Assembly (NCBI GenBank): GCA_964450125.1
Contig: CAYVDO010000016.1
Span: 1 to 40,013 of the forward strand
Direction of reading: 5' to 3'
Source of the DNA: JADJOY01 sp964450125
GTDB taxonomy: Bacteria; JADJOY01
DNA: 40,013 bases
The position numbers were made by a program, and so were the translations under genes. Positions 1 to 8,671 of the stretch are shown here, one piece after another (position 1 is the first letter of the stretch; each line of letters starts with the position of its first letter). Under the pieces are notes generated by a model. It worked only from the letters and a program-made list of their open reading frames with translations. It was not told the origin of the DNA and made no database searches.

Positions 1-901
1 CGACGACGAAGGGCGGGCGCTGGCGGGCGACGAAGCGAAGGAACGGCCAGGCGCCCGCGAGCCACGCCGCGGACGAGGCCAGCGCGATCCCCGTCGCGAC
101 CGCCGACACGGGCGCGGCGAGCCACGCCGCGAGGGCGCATGGCGCCGCGAGGGCACGCAGCGAGCCGCTCGCGGTCGCGTCGCCTGCCCGCTCGAATCGG
201 CGGCGCTCGAGGAACAGCATGGTCCACAGCTTCACGCGTACCAGGTAGTTGCGGCTCGCGCGTGCGAAGCCCGGAAAGTGGTGTCGCGTTCGGATCGACG
301 GATCGAGTAGCGTGCGCCGGCCCACCGCGAGCCGGTAGCCGAAATCTTCGTTCTCGAACTCGCACTCGGGCCCGAGCGCTTCGTCGAAGCCGCCCGCGGC
401 GAAGAACGCCTCGCGCCGGACGCCGGCGCAATACGCCGAGAAGCCGTCGTACGCCGTCACGCCCGCGCGGGAGAAGTTGAAGTGGTCGAAGAGCGCCTTG
501 TAGACGGCGGCGGCGCCCGCCGGCTCGAGTGGCTCGGGCGCGTAGACGCCGCAGACGGCATCCGCCTCGCGAATCGTCGCGCGAAACCGGCTGAGCGCGT
601 CGTGCGCGAGCTCGGTGTCCGCGTCGACGAAGAAGACGAGCGGCGCACGCGCCGCTTGCGCGCCGGCGTTTCGCGCTGCCGCGGCGCCGCGGCGCTCGGC
701 GAGGCGAACCTGACGAACTCGTTCTCCGTGGACTTCGACGAGCGTGCGCACGATGGATGGCGTTGCGTCCATCGATGCATCGTCGGCGACGATCACCTCG
801 AGCGGCGGATCGGAGGATCGAAGCACGCTCTCGACACAACGCGCCAGCGTTGCAGCGGCATCGAAGGCCGGGATCACCACGCTCACCGCGCCGTGGCTCA
901 T
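1..901 (-). CDS. Glycosyltransferase family 2 (3' end beyond window)
   Basis: The reverse strand is open from an ATG at 901 to the window edge, so the C terminus is missing. The protein opens SVVIPAFDAAATLARCVESV and continues with EVIVADDAS and FFVDADTE. These are the nucleotide-sugar-binding strand and DxD-type motif of GT-A fold family 2 enzymes. A later FDEALGPECEFENEDFGYRL region matches the acceptor-side ED motif. After about residue 240 there are hydrophobic stretches consistent with membrane segments, as in GT2 enzymes that work on lipid-linked acceptors at the inner membrane. Donor and acceptor cannot be inferred. It follows the propeller gene by 197 nt on the same strand, so it may or may not belong to that operon. 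GGAGG lies only 2 nt before the ATG, so the exact start is uncertain. Confidence 0.85.
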   Translation of the reverse strand, partial: MSHGAVSVVIPAFDAAATLARCVESVLRSSDPPLEVIVADDASMDATPSIVRTLVEVHGERVRQVRLAERRGAAAARNAGAQAARAPLVFFVDADTELAHDALSRFRATIREADAVCGVYAPEPLEPAGAAAVYKALFDHFNFSRAGVTAYDGFSAYCAGVRREAFFAAGGFDEALGPECEFENEDFGYRLAVGRRTLLDPSIRTRHHFPGFARASRNYLVRVKLWTMLFLERRRFERAGDATASGSLRALAAPCALAAWLAAPVSAVATGIALASSAAWLAGAWPFLRFVARQRPPFVV

Positions 902-1098
902 GGCCTCCGCCGCCGCACACGTGGAGACCTCAGGTCGCGGAAGCGGTCGCACTTCTCTCCCTGGATGGCCACGCTATCGGTACGCGCTCCGACCCGCAAC
1001 CGGGGCGATCCGCTCGATGGCGACGACCGCGGTGGCGCGGGCTGCAACCGTTGACTTGCTCGGCGGCGCGAATCACGACTCGGGATGGGTTTGCGCGC

Positions 1099-2419
1099 TC
1101 AGGGAGGCGGCAGGATGCCGATGCCGCACGCGCTCGCCGTCACGAGGCGCCCGTCGCGAAGCACACGCATCTGTCGCATGCGCACGCCCGAACGCACGAC
1201 TCCGAGCCGCTTGCCGTTCGCCGGGTCGATGCGCACTACGCGGCCGTTGAAGAAGTCGGCGACGTAGAGCGCTTTCCGCGCCGGATCGACCGCGATGGCC
1301 CGTGCACCGCGCACGAGATGCGTACGCAGGTAGTCGAGGCGATCCAGGTCGCGTACTTGCACCAGGCCGATGGTGTGCGTGAGGTAGAGCTCGCGGCGCT
1401 CGGAGTCTACCGCGCCACCGCCGATACCCGGAATGCCGGTGAAGAGCAGTCGGCTGGCATGACTCGCATAGTCGTACGTGGCGAGGGTGATGAATCCTTC
1501 GCTGGTGACGAAGGCGCGGCGCTCGCCGGGAACTGCGACGATCTCGTTGGCGCCCGGATGATTGTCGAGGGCGTAACGGCCGACGGGCTCGGTGGGCTCC
1601 GCGAGGTCGTACGCCACCAGACCCCCGAAGCGATCGGCTGGGTTCGGCGCCTCGTCGACCTCGGCGCGATCGATCACCAGCAGCTCGCCCGCCGCGGGAT
1701 CGAACGTGAAGTCCATCGGTGCCTGTGCCTTCAGCTTCAGGGTACGGAGCAGACGGAACNNNNNNNNNNTCGGCCTCGAGCACGTAGAGCTCGGCGCTCG
1801 TGTGGTCGACCGCGTAGATGCGGCGCGTTCCAGGTTCGAAGCGCACGTGCAGGATGCCGCGGGCCCCGAGGTCGATGCGCTCGGTTCGACCCGAGCCGTC
1901 GAGAGCGACGCGCACGACACCGCTGAGCTGCCCGCCATGGGCGTAGCTCGCGTAGGCGAAGCGCTCCTCGGGGTCGACGTCGAGCGCGTATTCGCCACGG
2001 TTCTGCAGCACCGCCATCATCGTCGTGTCCGGTTGGCTGTCGAGGCGCAGCGCGCCCGGCTGACGCCACACCGCCTCGCATCCGGGCGAGGTGGCGAAGA
2101 ACACGCACGTGAAGAGCCAGGTGTGGAAGACCGAGTAGGCACCCAGCACCACGGCGATCACCGTGCGGCTCACCTGGCGGCGGTCGAGCACCCGGAAAGC
2201 CGACGCCACGATCACAGCCCACGGGCCGCTCGCCCAGAGCGGTAACATCGCGAGCGTGCTGGTGTAGAAGACCACCGGTGGTGTCGCGATCACGAACGCA
2301 GTGAGCCGCAACAGGCGACGCAGCGGCGCGGCGTAGCGGCCGATCATCCACACCAACCACACCGAGCCGAGCAACGCCAGGCCCGCGAGCAGCATGTGGG
2401 TGAAGAAGTACTGGTTCAC
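1099..2419 (-). CDS. Membrane-anchored beta-propeller protein (paralogue 2), interrupted by an N gap
   Basis: The first half reads from GTG 2419 and the second half ends at 1099; they lie in different frames either side of the N run at 1760-1769. Both halves align end to end with the neighbouring paralogue at 2416-3804, so this is one gene with a mis-sized assembly gap rather than a proven frameshift. The N terminus carries about four hydrophobic segments (starting VNQYFFTHMLLAG), then SPGC, then YVTN/NHL-type propeller blades (GEYALDVDPEERFAYASYA, GANEIVAVPGERRAFVTSEG, GRVVRIDPANGKRLG), ending near CGIGILPPP. The GTG overlaps the upstream TGA by 3 nt (GTGA), implying translational coupling. 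The propeller is presumably exposed at one membrane face. No catalytic motif is recognised and the function is unknown. Confidence 0.8.
1760..1769. other. Assembly gap (10 N) inside a gene
   Basis: The run of ten N lies between the residues LYVLEA and FRLL of the propeller protein. Joining the two reading frames needs a true gap whose length is a multiple of 3, so ten is a placeholder. The paralogue has only EEP between the equivalent residues, so the real missing segment is probably about 0-3 nt. Confidence 0.9.
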
Positions 2420-3804
2420 GATCGCTCGACGTCGGCGTTGCCGGGCACGGCGCGATTCGCTCCGACACTGCTCGGCTCGCGGGTCGCCGTGGAACCTGGT
2501 GGCTCGAGGACGACGATGCCACACCCGCCTGCCGTGACCAGCCGGCCGTCGCGGAGAACCTTCATCTGGCGCACGCGCACGCCGGATCGGGCGACCCCCA
2601 GTGACTCGCCGCTGTCGGGGTCGATGCGAACCACGCGTCCGTTCATGAAGTCGCTGACGTAGAGCGCGCCGCGTCTCGTGTCCAACGCCACCGCGCGGGC
2701 GCCGCGAACGAACAGTGTGCGCTCGTACGCGAGCGTGTCCAGGTTGCGCACCTGGATCAGGCCGGTGGTGTGGGTGAGGTAGAGCTCGCGCCGCGCGGTG
2801 TCCACTGCGCCACCGCCGATCCCGGGAATGAGCGTGTGAACCAGGCGGCTGGTGTGGGTCGTGAGGTCGTGGGTGAAGAGCGTGATGAAGCCCTCGCTGG
2901 TGACGAAGAGCCGGTTCTCACCGGGCACGGGGATGATCTCGTTCGCTCCGGGCAGCCCGTCGAGGGAGATCCGTCCGAGGCGATGCTCTGGCGCCGCGAG
3001 GTCGAGGACCAAGAGGCCCGCGAAGCGATCGGCGGGATCCGCCGCGTGCGGGGACTCGGACCGGTCGATGACGAGCAAGCGGCCCGCTTGCACATCCACG
3101 GTCAGGTCCATGGGCTCACGTGCGTCGAGATCGAGGGTGTCGAGGACGCGAAACGGCTCTTCGCCGAGGACGTAGAGCCTGCCCTCGACGTGATCGGTGG
3201 CGAGGATCCGTCGCGTGCTGGGATCGAAACGAATCTTGAGGATTCCGCGCGAGCCCACTTCGAGGTGCGCGGGGGGGCTGGTAGCGTCGAGGCGCAGGCG
3301 CGTGATCCCCGAGCGGAAGCCGCGGTGCGCGTAGCTCGCATAGGCGTAGCGCTCTTCGGGATCGATCTCGATCGCGTATTCGCCGCGGTTCTTGAGGAGC
3401 GTAGGCGACGAATCCGCGTCCGAATCCAGACGCAGCGCACCGGGCTGGGCGAGCACTTCGGAGCAGCCGGGAGAAAGGGTCCAGAAGAGCCAGGTCGTGA
3501 ACCAGGCGTGGAGCACGGTGTAGGCACCCACGCCGAGCGCCACGCGCACTGGACGTCGATCGCGCCGGTAGAGCGCCGTCGCGACGATCGCGGCGATCAC
3601 GAGCCACGAGCCGCTGGCCCACAGCGGCAGCGTTTCGAGGGTGCTTCCGTAAAAGACCAGCGGTGGCACGGCGAGCGCCATCGCCGTGCCGTAGAGGACT
3701 CGCCTGAGCGCCGTGAAACGCGCCGCCTTCCCCAGCACGTAGCGGATCGCGAGCACGAAGACCATGCCCGTGATGAGCATGTGGGTGAAGAAGAACCGGT
3801 TCAT
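2416..3804 (-). CDS. Membrane-anchored beta-propeller protein (paralogue 1)
   Basis: 462 residues starting MNRFFFTHMLITG. Roughly the first 110 residues hold about four hydrophobic helices. A conserved LSPGC follows, and the rest is a run of propeller-like blades: GEYAIEIDPEERYAYASYA, RRILATDHVEGRLYVL, GANEIIPVPGENRLFVTSEG, GGGAVDTARRELYLTHT, GALYVSDFMNGRVVRIDPDSG. The protein ends soon after GGCGIVVLEPP. The Cys of SPGC and the Cys of CGI are kept in both paralogues and could pair or bind a ligand; no CxxCH heme motif is present. It lies 120 nt downstream of the radical SAM gene and overlaps the second paralogue's GTG. A role as a membrane partner or sensor for the product of the UbiA/radical SAM pair is inference only. 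Confidence 0.82.
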   Translation of the reverse strand: MNRFFFTHMLITGMVFVLAIRYVLGKAARFTALRRVLYGTAMALAVPPLVFYGSTLETLPLWASGSWLVIAAIVATALYRRDRRPVRVALGVGAYTVLHAWFTTWLFWTLSPGCSEVLAQPGALRLDSDADSSPTLLKNRGEYAIEIDPEERYAYASYAHRGFRSGITRLRLDATSPPAHLEVGSRGILKIRFDPSTRRILATDHVEGRLYVLGEEPFRVLDTLDLDAREPMDLTVDVQAGRLLVIDRSESPHAADPADRFAGLLVLDLAAPEHRLGRISLDGLPGANEIIPVPGENRLFVTSEGFITLFTHDLTTHTSRLVHTLIPGIGGGAVDTARRELYLTHTTGLIQVRNLDTLAYERTLFVRGARAVALDTRRGALYVSDFMNGRVVRIDPDSGESLGVARSGVRVRQMKVLRDGRLVTAGGCGIVVLEPPGSTATREPSSVGANRAVPGNADVERS

Positions 3805-3924
3805 CGGTTGGCTACGTCGTAGGCGGAGGAGCGGTCGCGCAGATGCGCTCGGGTGTGACCCCGTCGGCCGCGGCGAGCGGCATGCCGAGGTCGCGCACGC
3901 GAAGACGCCGGGCGAGCCCGGCGT

Positions 3925-4977
3925 TCACCCAGCGGCGTGGGGCTGGCCGAGCGGCGCGACGGCCCCACGCGCGCGGCGTGCGGTGCGGATCTGCCGCGCG
4001 GCGGCCAAGATGGCGCGTGGTTCGAGGCTGAAGATCAGGTCGTTCTCGACCAGCGGCGTGACGCTGCAGCCGGAGCCAGTGGTGGGATGGGGCGCTTCCA
4101 GGAACGCCCGGGCGAAGCCCACCTCGCGACCGTTGAGGTACGGGCCGTCGGAAGTGAGGTGGCACGGCACCACGCGCCCGTCGGGGAGCACGGTGCCGAA
4201 GTAGATGCCTGCTTTGCAGGTGGCGCAATCGGAGAACTTCGGTGCGCGGGCGAGACGCTCGAAGTAGCCCGGCGAGGAGCCGATGGGCCGGCCGCTGGCT
4301 CGCGCCGCCTGGAGGCGGGCCGCGACGGTGTCGAGGGTGGCGCCGTCGAACACCGAATGGATGCCCGCTTCGAGGTGGAAGCAATCCTCGTGGGCGGGCT
4401 GGAAATACGCGTAGAAGCCCATGCGCTCGGCTTGTTCCAGCACCCAATCGATCCACGGCAGGTTCCAGGGGCCGAGCGTGGTGATGGTGGCCACCGCCAC
4501 ACCCGAACCGAGGAAGCGCTCCAGCGATGCCATCACCCGCTTGTACGATCCCTTGCGCTGGCGCACTCGATCGTGGACGTCCTCGGGCCCGTCGAGGGAG
4601 GTGACCACCATGTCGAGGTTGGGCAGGAGCGCATCGATCTGGGCCGCGCTCAGCCACGAGTTGGTGTTCATCGAGGTGAAGAGCCCGAGCGACTTGGCGT
4701 AGCCCACCAGCGCCGCGTGGTCGCGGCGGATCGTCACCTCGCCGCCGCTGAACGCCGCGCGTGACATGCCGAGCGCCCGGAGCTCGTCGAGGGCGCGACG
4801 GAACTCGGCCTCGCTCATCTCGTCGCTCGCCTGCGCGGGGATGTTGCAGTATTCGCAGTCGAAGTTGCAGCGATTGGTGAGGATGAACACCATCGAGAAC
4901 GGCAGCCGGCGTCGCGTGGCCATCGCGAAGCCGAGGCGCACCAGCGAACCGACGGCGGGAAGGCGGGGACCGCTCAT
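3925..4977 (-). CDS. Radical SAM enzyme with SPASM/twitch-like C terminus
   Basis: 350 residues. The [4Fe-4S]-SAM site is C37-x3-C41-x2-C44 (TNRCNFDCEYCN), followed by the SAM-contact motif FSGGE at 76-80 and MVVTSLDGPEDVHD in the barrel. Four further Cys (C251, C254, C272, C304) in SDCATCKAG, GRVVPCHL and GSGC are arranged like a reduced SPASM or twitch auxiliary cluster domain. This family includes peptide-modifying maturases and enzymes such as HpnH and PqqE; the substrate here is unknown. Its ATG overlaps the UbiA stop (ATGA), so the two are almost certainly co-translated. That points to a lipid or isoprenoid substrate rather than a peptide, and no precursor peptide gene is visible nearby. 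Confidence 0.88.
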   Translation of the reverse strand: MSGPRLPAVGSLVRLGFAMATRRRLPFSMVFILTNRCNFDCEYCNIPAQASDEMSEAEFRRALDELRALGMSRAAFSGGEVTIRRDHAALVGYAKSLGLFTSMNTNSWLSAAQIDALLPNLDMVVTSLDGPEDVHDRVRQRKGSYKRVMASLERFLGSGVAVATITTLGPWNLPWIDWVLEQAERMGFYAYFQPAHEDCFHLEAGIHSVFDGATLDTVAARLQAARASGRPIGSSPGYFERLARAPKFSDCATCKAGIYFGTVLPDGRVVPCHLTSDGPYLNGREVGFARAFLEAPHPTTGSGCSVTPLVENDLIFSLEPRAILAAARQIRTARRARGAVAPLGQPHAAG

Positions 4978-5909
4978 GGCGGGGCGTTCGCCGCGGCAAG
5001 TGTTGCGAGCCCGTAGAGCGTGGCGCCGGCGGCAAGGGCCAGCCGACGGTGCACGTGGCGAACGCGTGCGGCGTCCTCAGCGGAAGCGCCACCGATCAGC
5101 ACGCCACCGGCGAGTGCTGCGGCGCTCGCGACGAGCGGCACGAGCCCGAGTCCCCAGCGCGCGACGAACGACCCTGCGGCGGCGATGCCGAGCACGCATG
5201 CGGCGCGCGTGGACGCCCGCGTTCCGAAGGTGACCGTCGAGCTGGTGGTGCCGGCGCCCCGGTCCTCGGCGAGATCGCCAGCTTCGTGGACGAGCTGGTT
5301 CTGAGTGAGTAGCACCACGAAGGTCGCGAGCAGCAGCGCGAGATGCGGTGACGCGTGGCCGTCGAGACGCACGAGCAGGGCGAGGGGCGTGAAGATGAAG
5401 AGATTGGCGAGCGTCCCGACCACCGGCACGCGCTTGATCCGCGGGCCGACGCTGTAGATTGCGCTGGCGACGAGCGAGATCAGCACGGGGGACGCGCGAA
5501 GCGTCGCCGGGCTGGCAAGCGCCAGCGCGATCGAGGCGACACCGCACGCCGTCACCGCCGTCCACACCGCGCTAGGCACGTGCTCGCGTCCGACGAGCGG
5601 ATTCTTCGCACCCGGGCGGTCCCCGCGGCGATCGGCGATGGCGTTGATGCCGTAGGCGAAGGCCAGCGCGAGCCCCGCCACGAGCGCGGCGGGAAGCAAG
5701 CGCTCGACGGCCTCGCCGGGTGTGGTCGCCAGGATCGCGTGGAGCGGCAGCGCGGGGACGATCAGGAAATGAAGCCACTGGCGTGCACGCAGCGCGCGCC
5801 ACGCGAGCACGAGATCGTGGGAAGTGGCGTGGGCGTGGGCTTCGGCCAGGTTTGCCGGCAGCGCAGGACGCACCACCGCGTCCTCGGAGAGGGACACCGG
5901 GATCGACAT
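4974..5909 (-). CDS. UbiA-family prenyltransferase
   Basis: 311 residues with about eight hydrophobic helices. The first Asp-rich site is a NxxxDxxxD form (NAIADRRGDRPGAKNPL) and the second is GDLAEDRGAG (DxxxD). Both are hallmarks of intramembrane UbiA aromatic prenyltransferases, which bind Mg2+-prenyl diphosphate. The segment IYSVGPRIKRVPVVGTLANLF between them matches the conserved YSxxPxRxK stretch of the family. It is the first gene of a minus-strand set with the radical SAM gene (4-nt overlap) and the two propeller genes. The prenyl acceptor is not evident; the ubi and men genes one would expect beside UbiA or MenA are absent. The ribosome site before the ATG is weak. Confidence 0.88.
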   Translation of the reverse strand: MSIPVSLSEDAVVRPALPANLAEAHAHATSHDLVLAWRALRARQWLHFLIVPALPLHAILATTPGEAVERLLPAALVAGLALAFAYGINAIADRRGDRPGAKNPLVGREHVPSAVWTAVTACGVASIALALASPATLRASPVLISLVASAIYSVGPRIKRVPVVGTLANLFIFTPLALLVRLDGHASPHLALLLATFVVLLTQNQLVHEAGDLAEDRGAGTTSSTVTFGTRASTRAACVLGIAAAGSFVARWGLGLVPLVASAAALAGGVLIGGASAEDAARVRHVHRRLALAAGATLYGLATLAAANAPP

Positions 5910-6025
5910 GCCGTGCTGCGAACGGGCTCGTATCGACGTCGCGAAGGCGGGCGGGGCAACGGTCTGGCGACTCTAAGCCCCGCCCGAGAAACGTGTCAAC
6001 GCGAGCACCGTTCGGTGGCGTCCGG

Positions 6026-6919
6026 TCAGCGCGTCGCGGCGATGAAGCGCGCGACCACGTCCGCCACGGCCTCGCCTTGGTCTTCTTGGAGAAAATGCCC
6101 GCCGTTTTCGATCGTGGTGTGAGGTTGGCCCCGTGCGCCCGGGATGGACTCGATCAAGACCTTGTCGGCTCCTTTGGTGATCGGGTCGAGATCGCTGAAC
6201 GCGCACAGGAACGGCTTCTCGAAGCGCTTCAGCACCTCCCACGCCGCGCGGTTGGGCTCGCTCGCAGGGTCGTTGGGAGTGGTGGGGACGAGCATGGGAA
6301 ACACGCGCGCGGCGGCCTTGTAGGTGTCGTCGGGGAATGGAGCGTCGTAGGCGGCGATGACTTCGTCGGAGAGCGAGGTGGCGCAGCCGCCCTGGACGAT
6401 GGGGCCCACCATGAATTCCGGCGCCTCCTGTGAGAAGCGCTGCCATTGCTCGAACGCCTTGCCGCCGGGGCGATCGCCCGTGGGCAAGAACGTGTTCGCG
6501 GCCACCACGCGGTCGAAGCGATCGACGTGCTCGGCGACCAGCCGCAGCCCGATGAGCCCGCCCCAGTCCTGACAGAAGAGAGTCACGTGCCGAAGAACGG
6601 TGGCTTCGAGGAAACCTCGCATCCAGTCGACGTGGCGCTGGTAGGTGTAGTCGCGCCGCTCGGCGGGTTTGTCGGAGCGGCCGAACCCCACGAGGTCGGG
6701 CGCTACGCAGCGGTGGCCGGCGGCCACCAGCCCGGGGATCATCTTGCGATAGAGGTACGACCACGACGGCTCGCCGTGCATCAAGAGCACCGGGGCCGCG
6801 TCGCGCGGGCCTTCGTCCACGTAGTGGATCCTGAGCCCCGCGACATCGACGTAGTGCGGCGCGAACGCGTAGCCGGGCAGCTTCTCGAATCGTTCGTCGG
6901 GGGTCCGTTTGATCTGCAT
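6026..6919 (-). CDS. Haloalkane dehalogenase, subfamily I-like
   Basis: 297 residues with the alpha/beta-hydrolase fold. It hydrolyses carbon-halogen bonds of haloalkanes to alcohol and halide via a covalent ester. Visible features are MHGEPSWSYLYRKMIP (HGEP oxyanion region around residue 48), nucleophile D118 in FCQDWGG (GxDxG instead of a Ser elbow), cap motif YDAPFPDDTYKAAARVFP, acid Asp in AFSDLDP (D243 or D245) and base H275 in NGGHFLQED. The N terminus (RTPDERFEKLPGYAF) and cap resemble DhlA-type enzymes. The related epoxide hydrolases also use Asp, but the cap and HGEPSW favour dehalogenase. It starts 27 nt after the CobA-HemD stop on the same strand, so co-transcription with tetrapyrrole synthesis is likely. 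Confidence 0.87.
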   Translation of the reverse strand: MQIKRTPDERFEKLPGYAFAPHYVDVAGLRIHYVDEGPRDAAPVLLMHGEPSWSYLYRKMIPGLVAAGHRCVAPDLVGFGRSDKPAERRDYTYQRHVDWMRGFLEATVLRHVTLFCQDWGGLIGLRLVAEHVDRFDRVVAANTFLPTGDRPGGKAFEQWQRFSQEAPEFMVGPIVQGGCATSLSDEVIAAYDAPFPDDTYKAAARVFPMLVPTTPNDPASEPNRAAWEVLKRFEKPFLCAFSDLDPITKGADKVLIESIPGARGQPHTTIENGGHFLQEDQGEAVADVVARFIAATR

Positions 6920-6946
6920 CGAGCTTCCTCTCGATTCGAGCTTGGG

Positions 6947-8515
6947 TCACGGGGCTCGGCCCGACGTGGGATCGCCGCGCTGGGCGCGGACGTCGGCCAC
7001 CAACGCACGCACCAATCCGGCGATGGTGGACTCGGTGGCCACGACGTGCACCGGCAGACCGAGCTGGCGTGCGGTGTCGGCGGTCACCGGTCCGATGCAC
7101 GCCACACGCGCGTGGCCTAGATCGATGGCACCGCCACCCAAGGCCTCGACGAGATTGCGCACGGTGGAGGAGCTGGTGAACGTCAGATACTGGATGCGGC
7201 CGGCGTGGAAGTCGGCGAGTAGCGCCTCGACCGGTACTTGCGGGCGCACGGTCCGGTAGGCCTCGGCGATGGTGACATGCGCGCCCGCACGTTCCAGCTC
7301 GCGTGGCAACAGATCGCGGGCGATGGCGGCGCGCGGGATCAGCACCCGTAGGCCCACGACGGAGCCGTGTGCCTCGCGAAATGCCTCCAAGAGCCCCTCG
7401 GCGCGGTACTCGTCGGGAACCAGATCGACGCGGATCTTGAGCTCGCGAATCGCTTGCGCCGTCGAGGAGCCGATGGCGGCGACGCGCACCCCCTTGAGCT
7501 CGCGCAAGTCTCTGCCGCGCCCTTCCAGGCGCTCGAAGAAACAGCGCACCGCGTTGGCGCTGGTGAAGACCGCCCAGTCGTAAGCGGAGACCTCGTCGAT
7601 CGCTCGATCCAGCGCCTCGTACGATTCCGGCGGCGCCAGCTCGATGGTCGGAAACGTCACGGGAGTGGCGCCCTCGGCTTCCAGCGCCTGTACCAGGTCC
7701 GCGGCTTGCTCGCGGGCGCGCGTGACCAACACGCGCTGGCCGAAGAGCGGACGGGTATCCCACCACTTGAGCTTGTCGCGCAGCCGCACCACGTCGCCGA
7801 CGACGAGCACCACCGGGGGAGTCATGCCGTGTGCATCGGCCTCGGCGACGATCTGCGAGAGCGGTGCCACGAGCGTCTCCTGCTCCGGTGTGGTTCCCCA
7901 ACGGATGAGCGCCGTGGGGGTGTCGGCGGCGAAGCCGCGAGCGAGAAGCGCGTCGACGTTGCGGCCCAGGTTGGAGCGTCCCATCAGAAGCACCACGGTC
8001 TCGCGGCCACTGGCGCGGGACGCGGGAAGGGCCGCAGCCTCGAGCGCATCGTCGCCATCGTCGGCATCGGCTTCGTCGCGGCCCAGCGCCACCAAGAGTG
8101 ACGTCGCGACACCGCGATGGGTCGCGGGAATGCCGGCGTACGCGGGCACCGCGAGCGCGCTGGTGATGCCCGGTACGACTTCGAACGTCACGCCAGCCGC
8201 TGCCAGCGCTTCCGCCTCCTCGCCGCCGCGACCGAAGAGGAACGGGTCGCCGCCCTTGAGACGCACCACGCGCTTGCCGGCGCGGGCGCGATCGACGAGC
8301 AGCGCTTGGATCGCCGCTTGATCGGTGCGTCCCTCGCCCGGCCTCTTGCCGACGTAGATCCGCTCGGCGTGGGCGGGAATCTCGTGGAGCAGAAAGGCGC
8401 TCGCGAGGTGGTCGTAGACCACGACGTCGGCACGTCGCAGGAGCTCGAGCCCCTTCACCGTCACCAGCCCCGGATCGCCGGGCCCAGCGCCCACCAGATG
8501 CACGATGCCGCCCAT
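6947..8515 (-). CDS. cobA-hemD: Fused uroporphyrinogen-III C-methyltransferase / uroporphyrinogen-III synthase
   Basis: 522 residues, a two-enzyme fusion. The N-terminal half is an SAM-dependent uroporphyrinogen-III methyltransferase (CobA/SirA): VGAGPGDPGLVTVKG near the start, YDHLAS, LKGGDPFLFGRGGEE, and VPGITSALAVPAYAGIPATHRG. The second half (from about residue 250, RPLFGQRVLVTRAREQA) is a HemD-type uroporphyrinogen-III synthase with FTSANAV, IGSSTAQA and YLTFTSSSTV. Together they take hydroxymethylbilane to precorrin-2, at the branch to siroheme and B12. The start at 8515 is chosen because AAGGTGG precedes it and MGGIVHLVGAGPGDP is the canonical N terminus; an ATG at 8536 is an alternative. 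hemB lies 4.6 kb away on the other strand; hemC is not in the window. Confidence 0.92.
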   Translation of the reverse strand: MGGIVHLVGAGPGDPGLVTVKGLELLRRADVVVYDHLASAFLLHEIPAHAERIYVGKRPGEGRTDQAAIQALLVDRARAGKRVVRLKGGDPFLFGRGGEEAEALAAAGVTFEVVPGITSALAVPAYAGIPATHRGVATSLLVALGRDEADADDGDDALEAAALPASRASGRETVVLLMGRSNLGRNVDALLARGFAADTPTALIRWGTTPEQETLVAPLSQIVAEADAHGMTPPVVLVVGDVVRLRDKLKWWDTRPLFGQRVLVTRAREQAADLVQALEAEGATPVTFPTIELAPPESYEALDRAIDEVSAYDWAVFTSANAVRCFFERLEGRGRDLRELKGVRVAAIGSSTAQAIRELKIRVDLVPDEYRAEGLLEAFREAHGSVVGLRVLIPRAAIARDLLPRELERAGAHVTIAEAYRTVRPQVPVEALLADFHAGRIQYLTFTSSSTVRNLVEALGGGAIDLGHARVACIGPVTADTARQLGLPVHVVATESTIAGLVRALVADVRAQRGDPTSGRAP

Positions 8516-8671
8516 GCCCACCTTCACCACCCACATTGTGGCACCACACCCACCCCCGCGCGGATTCCCCGCACGCAGGGCGGGGGCGGAGGCCGTGGTA
8601 GAAGGGCGCGGGAATCGACCGGCGGCGTGCGGTCGCATGGATCGTGCGTACCCGGCGAGCGGGTGTTCGCC

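Noticed and set aside
1073..2524. Frameshift in propeller paralogue 2
   Set aside because: The frame change coincides with a 10-N placeholder gap, so mis-sized gap filling explains it without a mutation.
5973..8549. Long minus-strand open frame over cobA-hemD and the dehalogenase
   Set aside because: Out of frame with both recognised enzymes and of shadow composition (Arg/Ser/Pro), typical in high-GC DNA.
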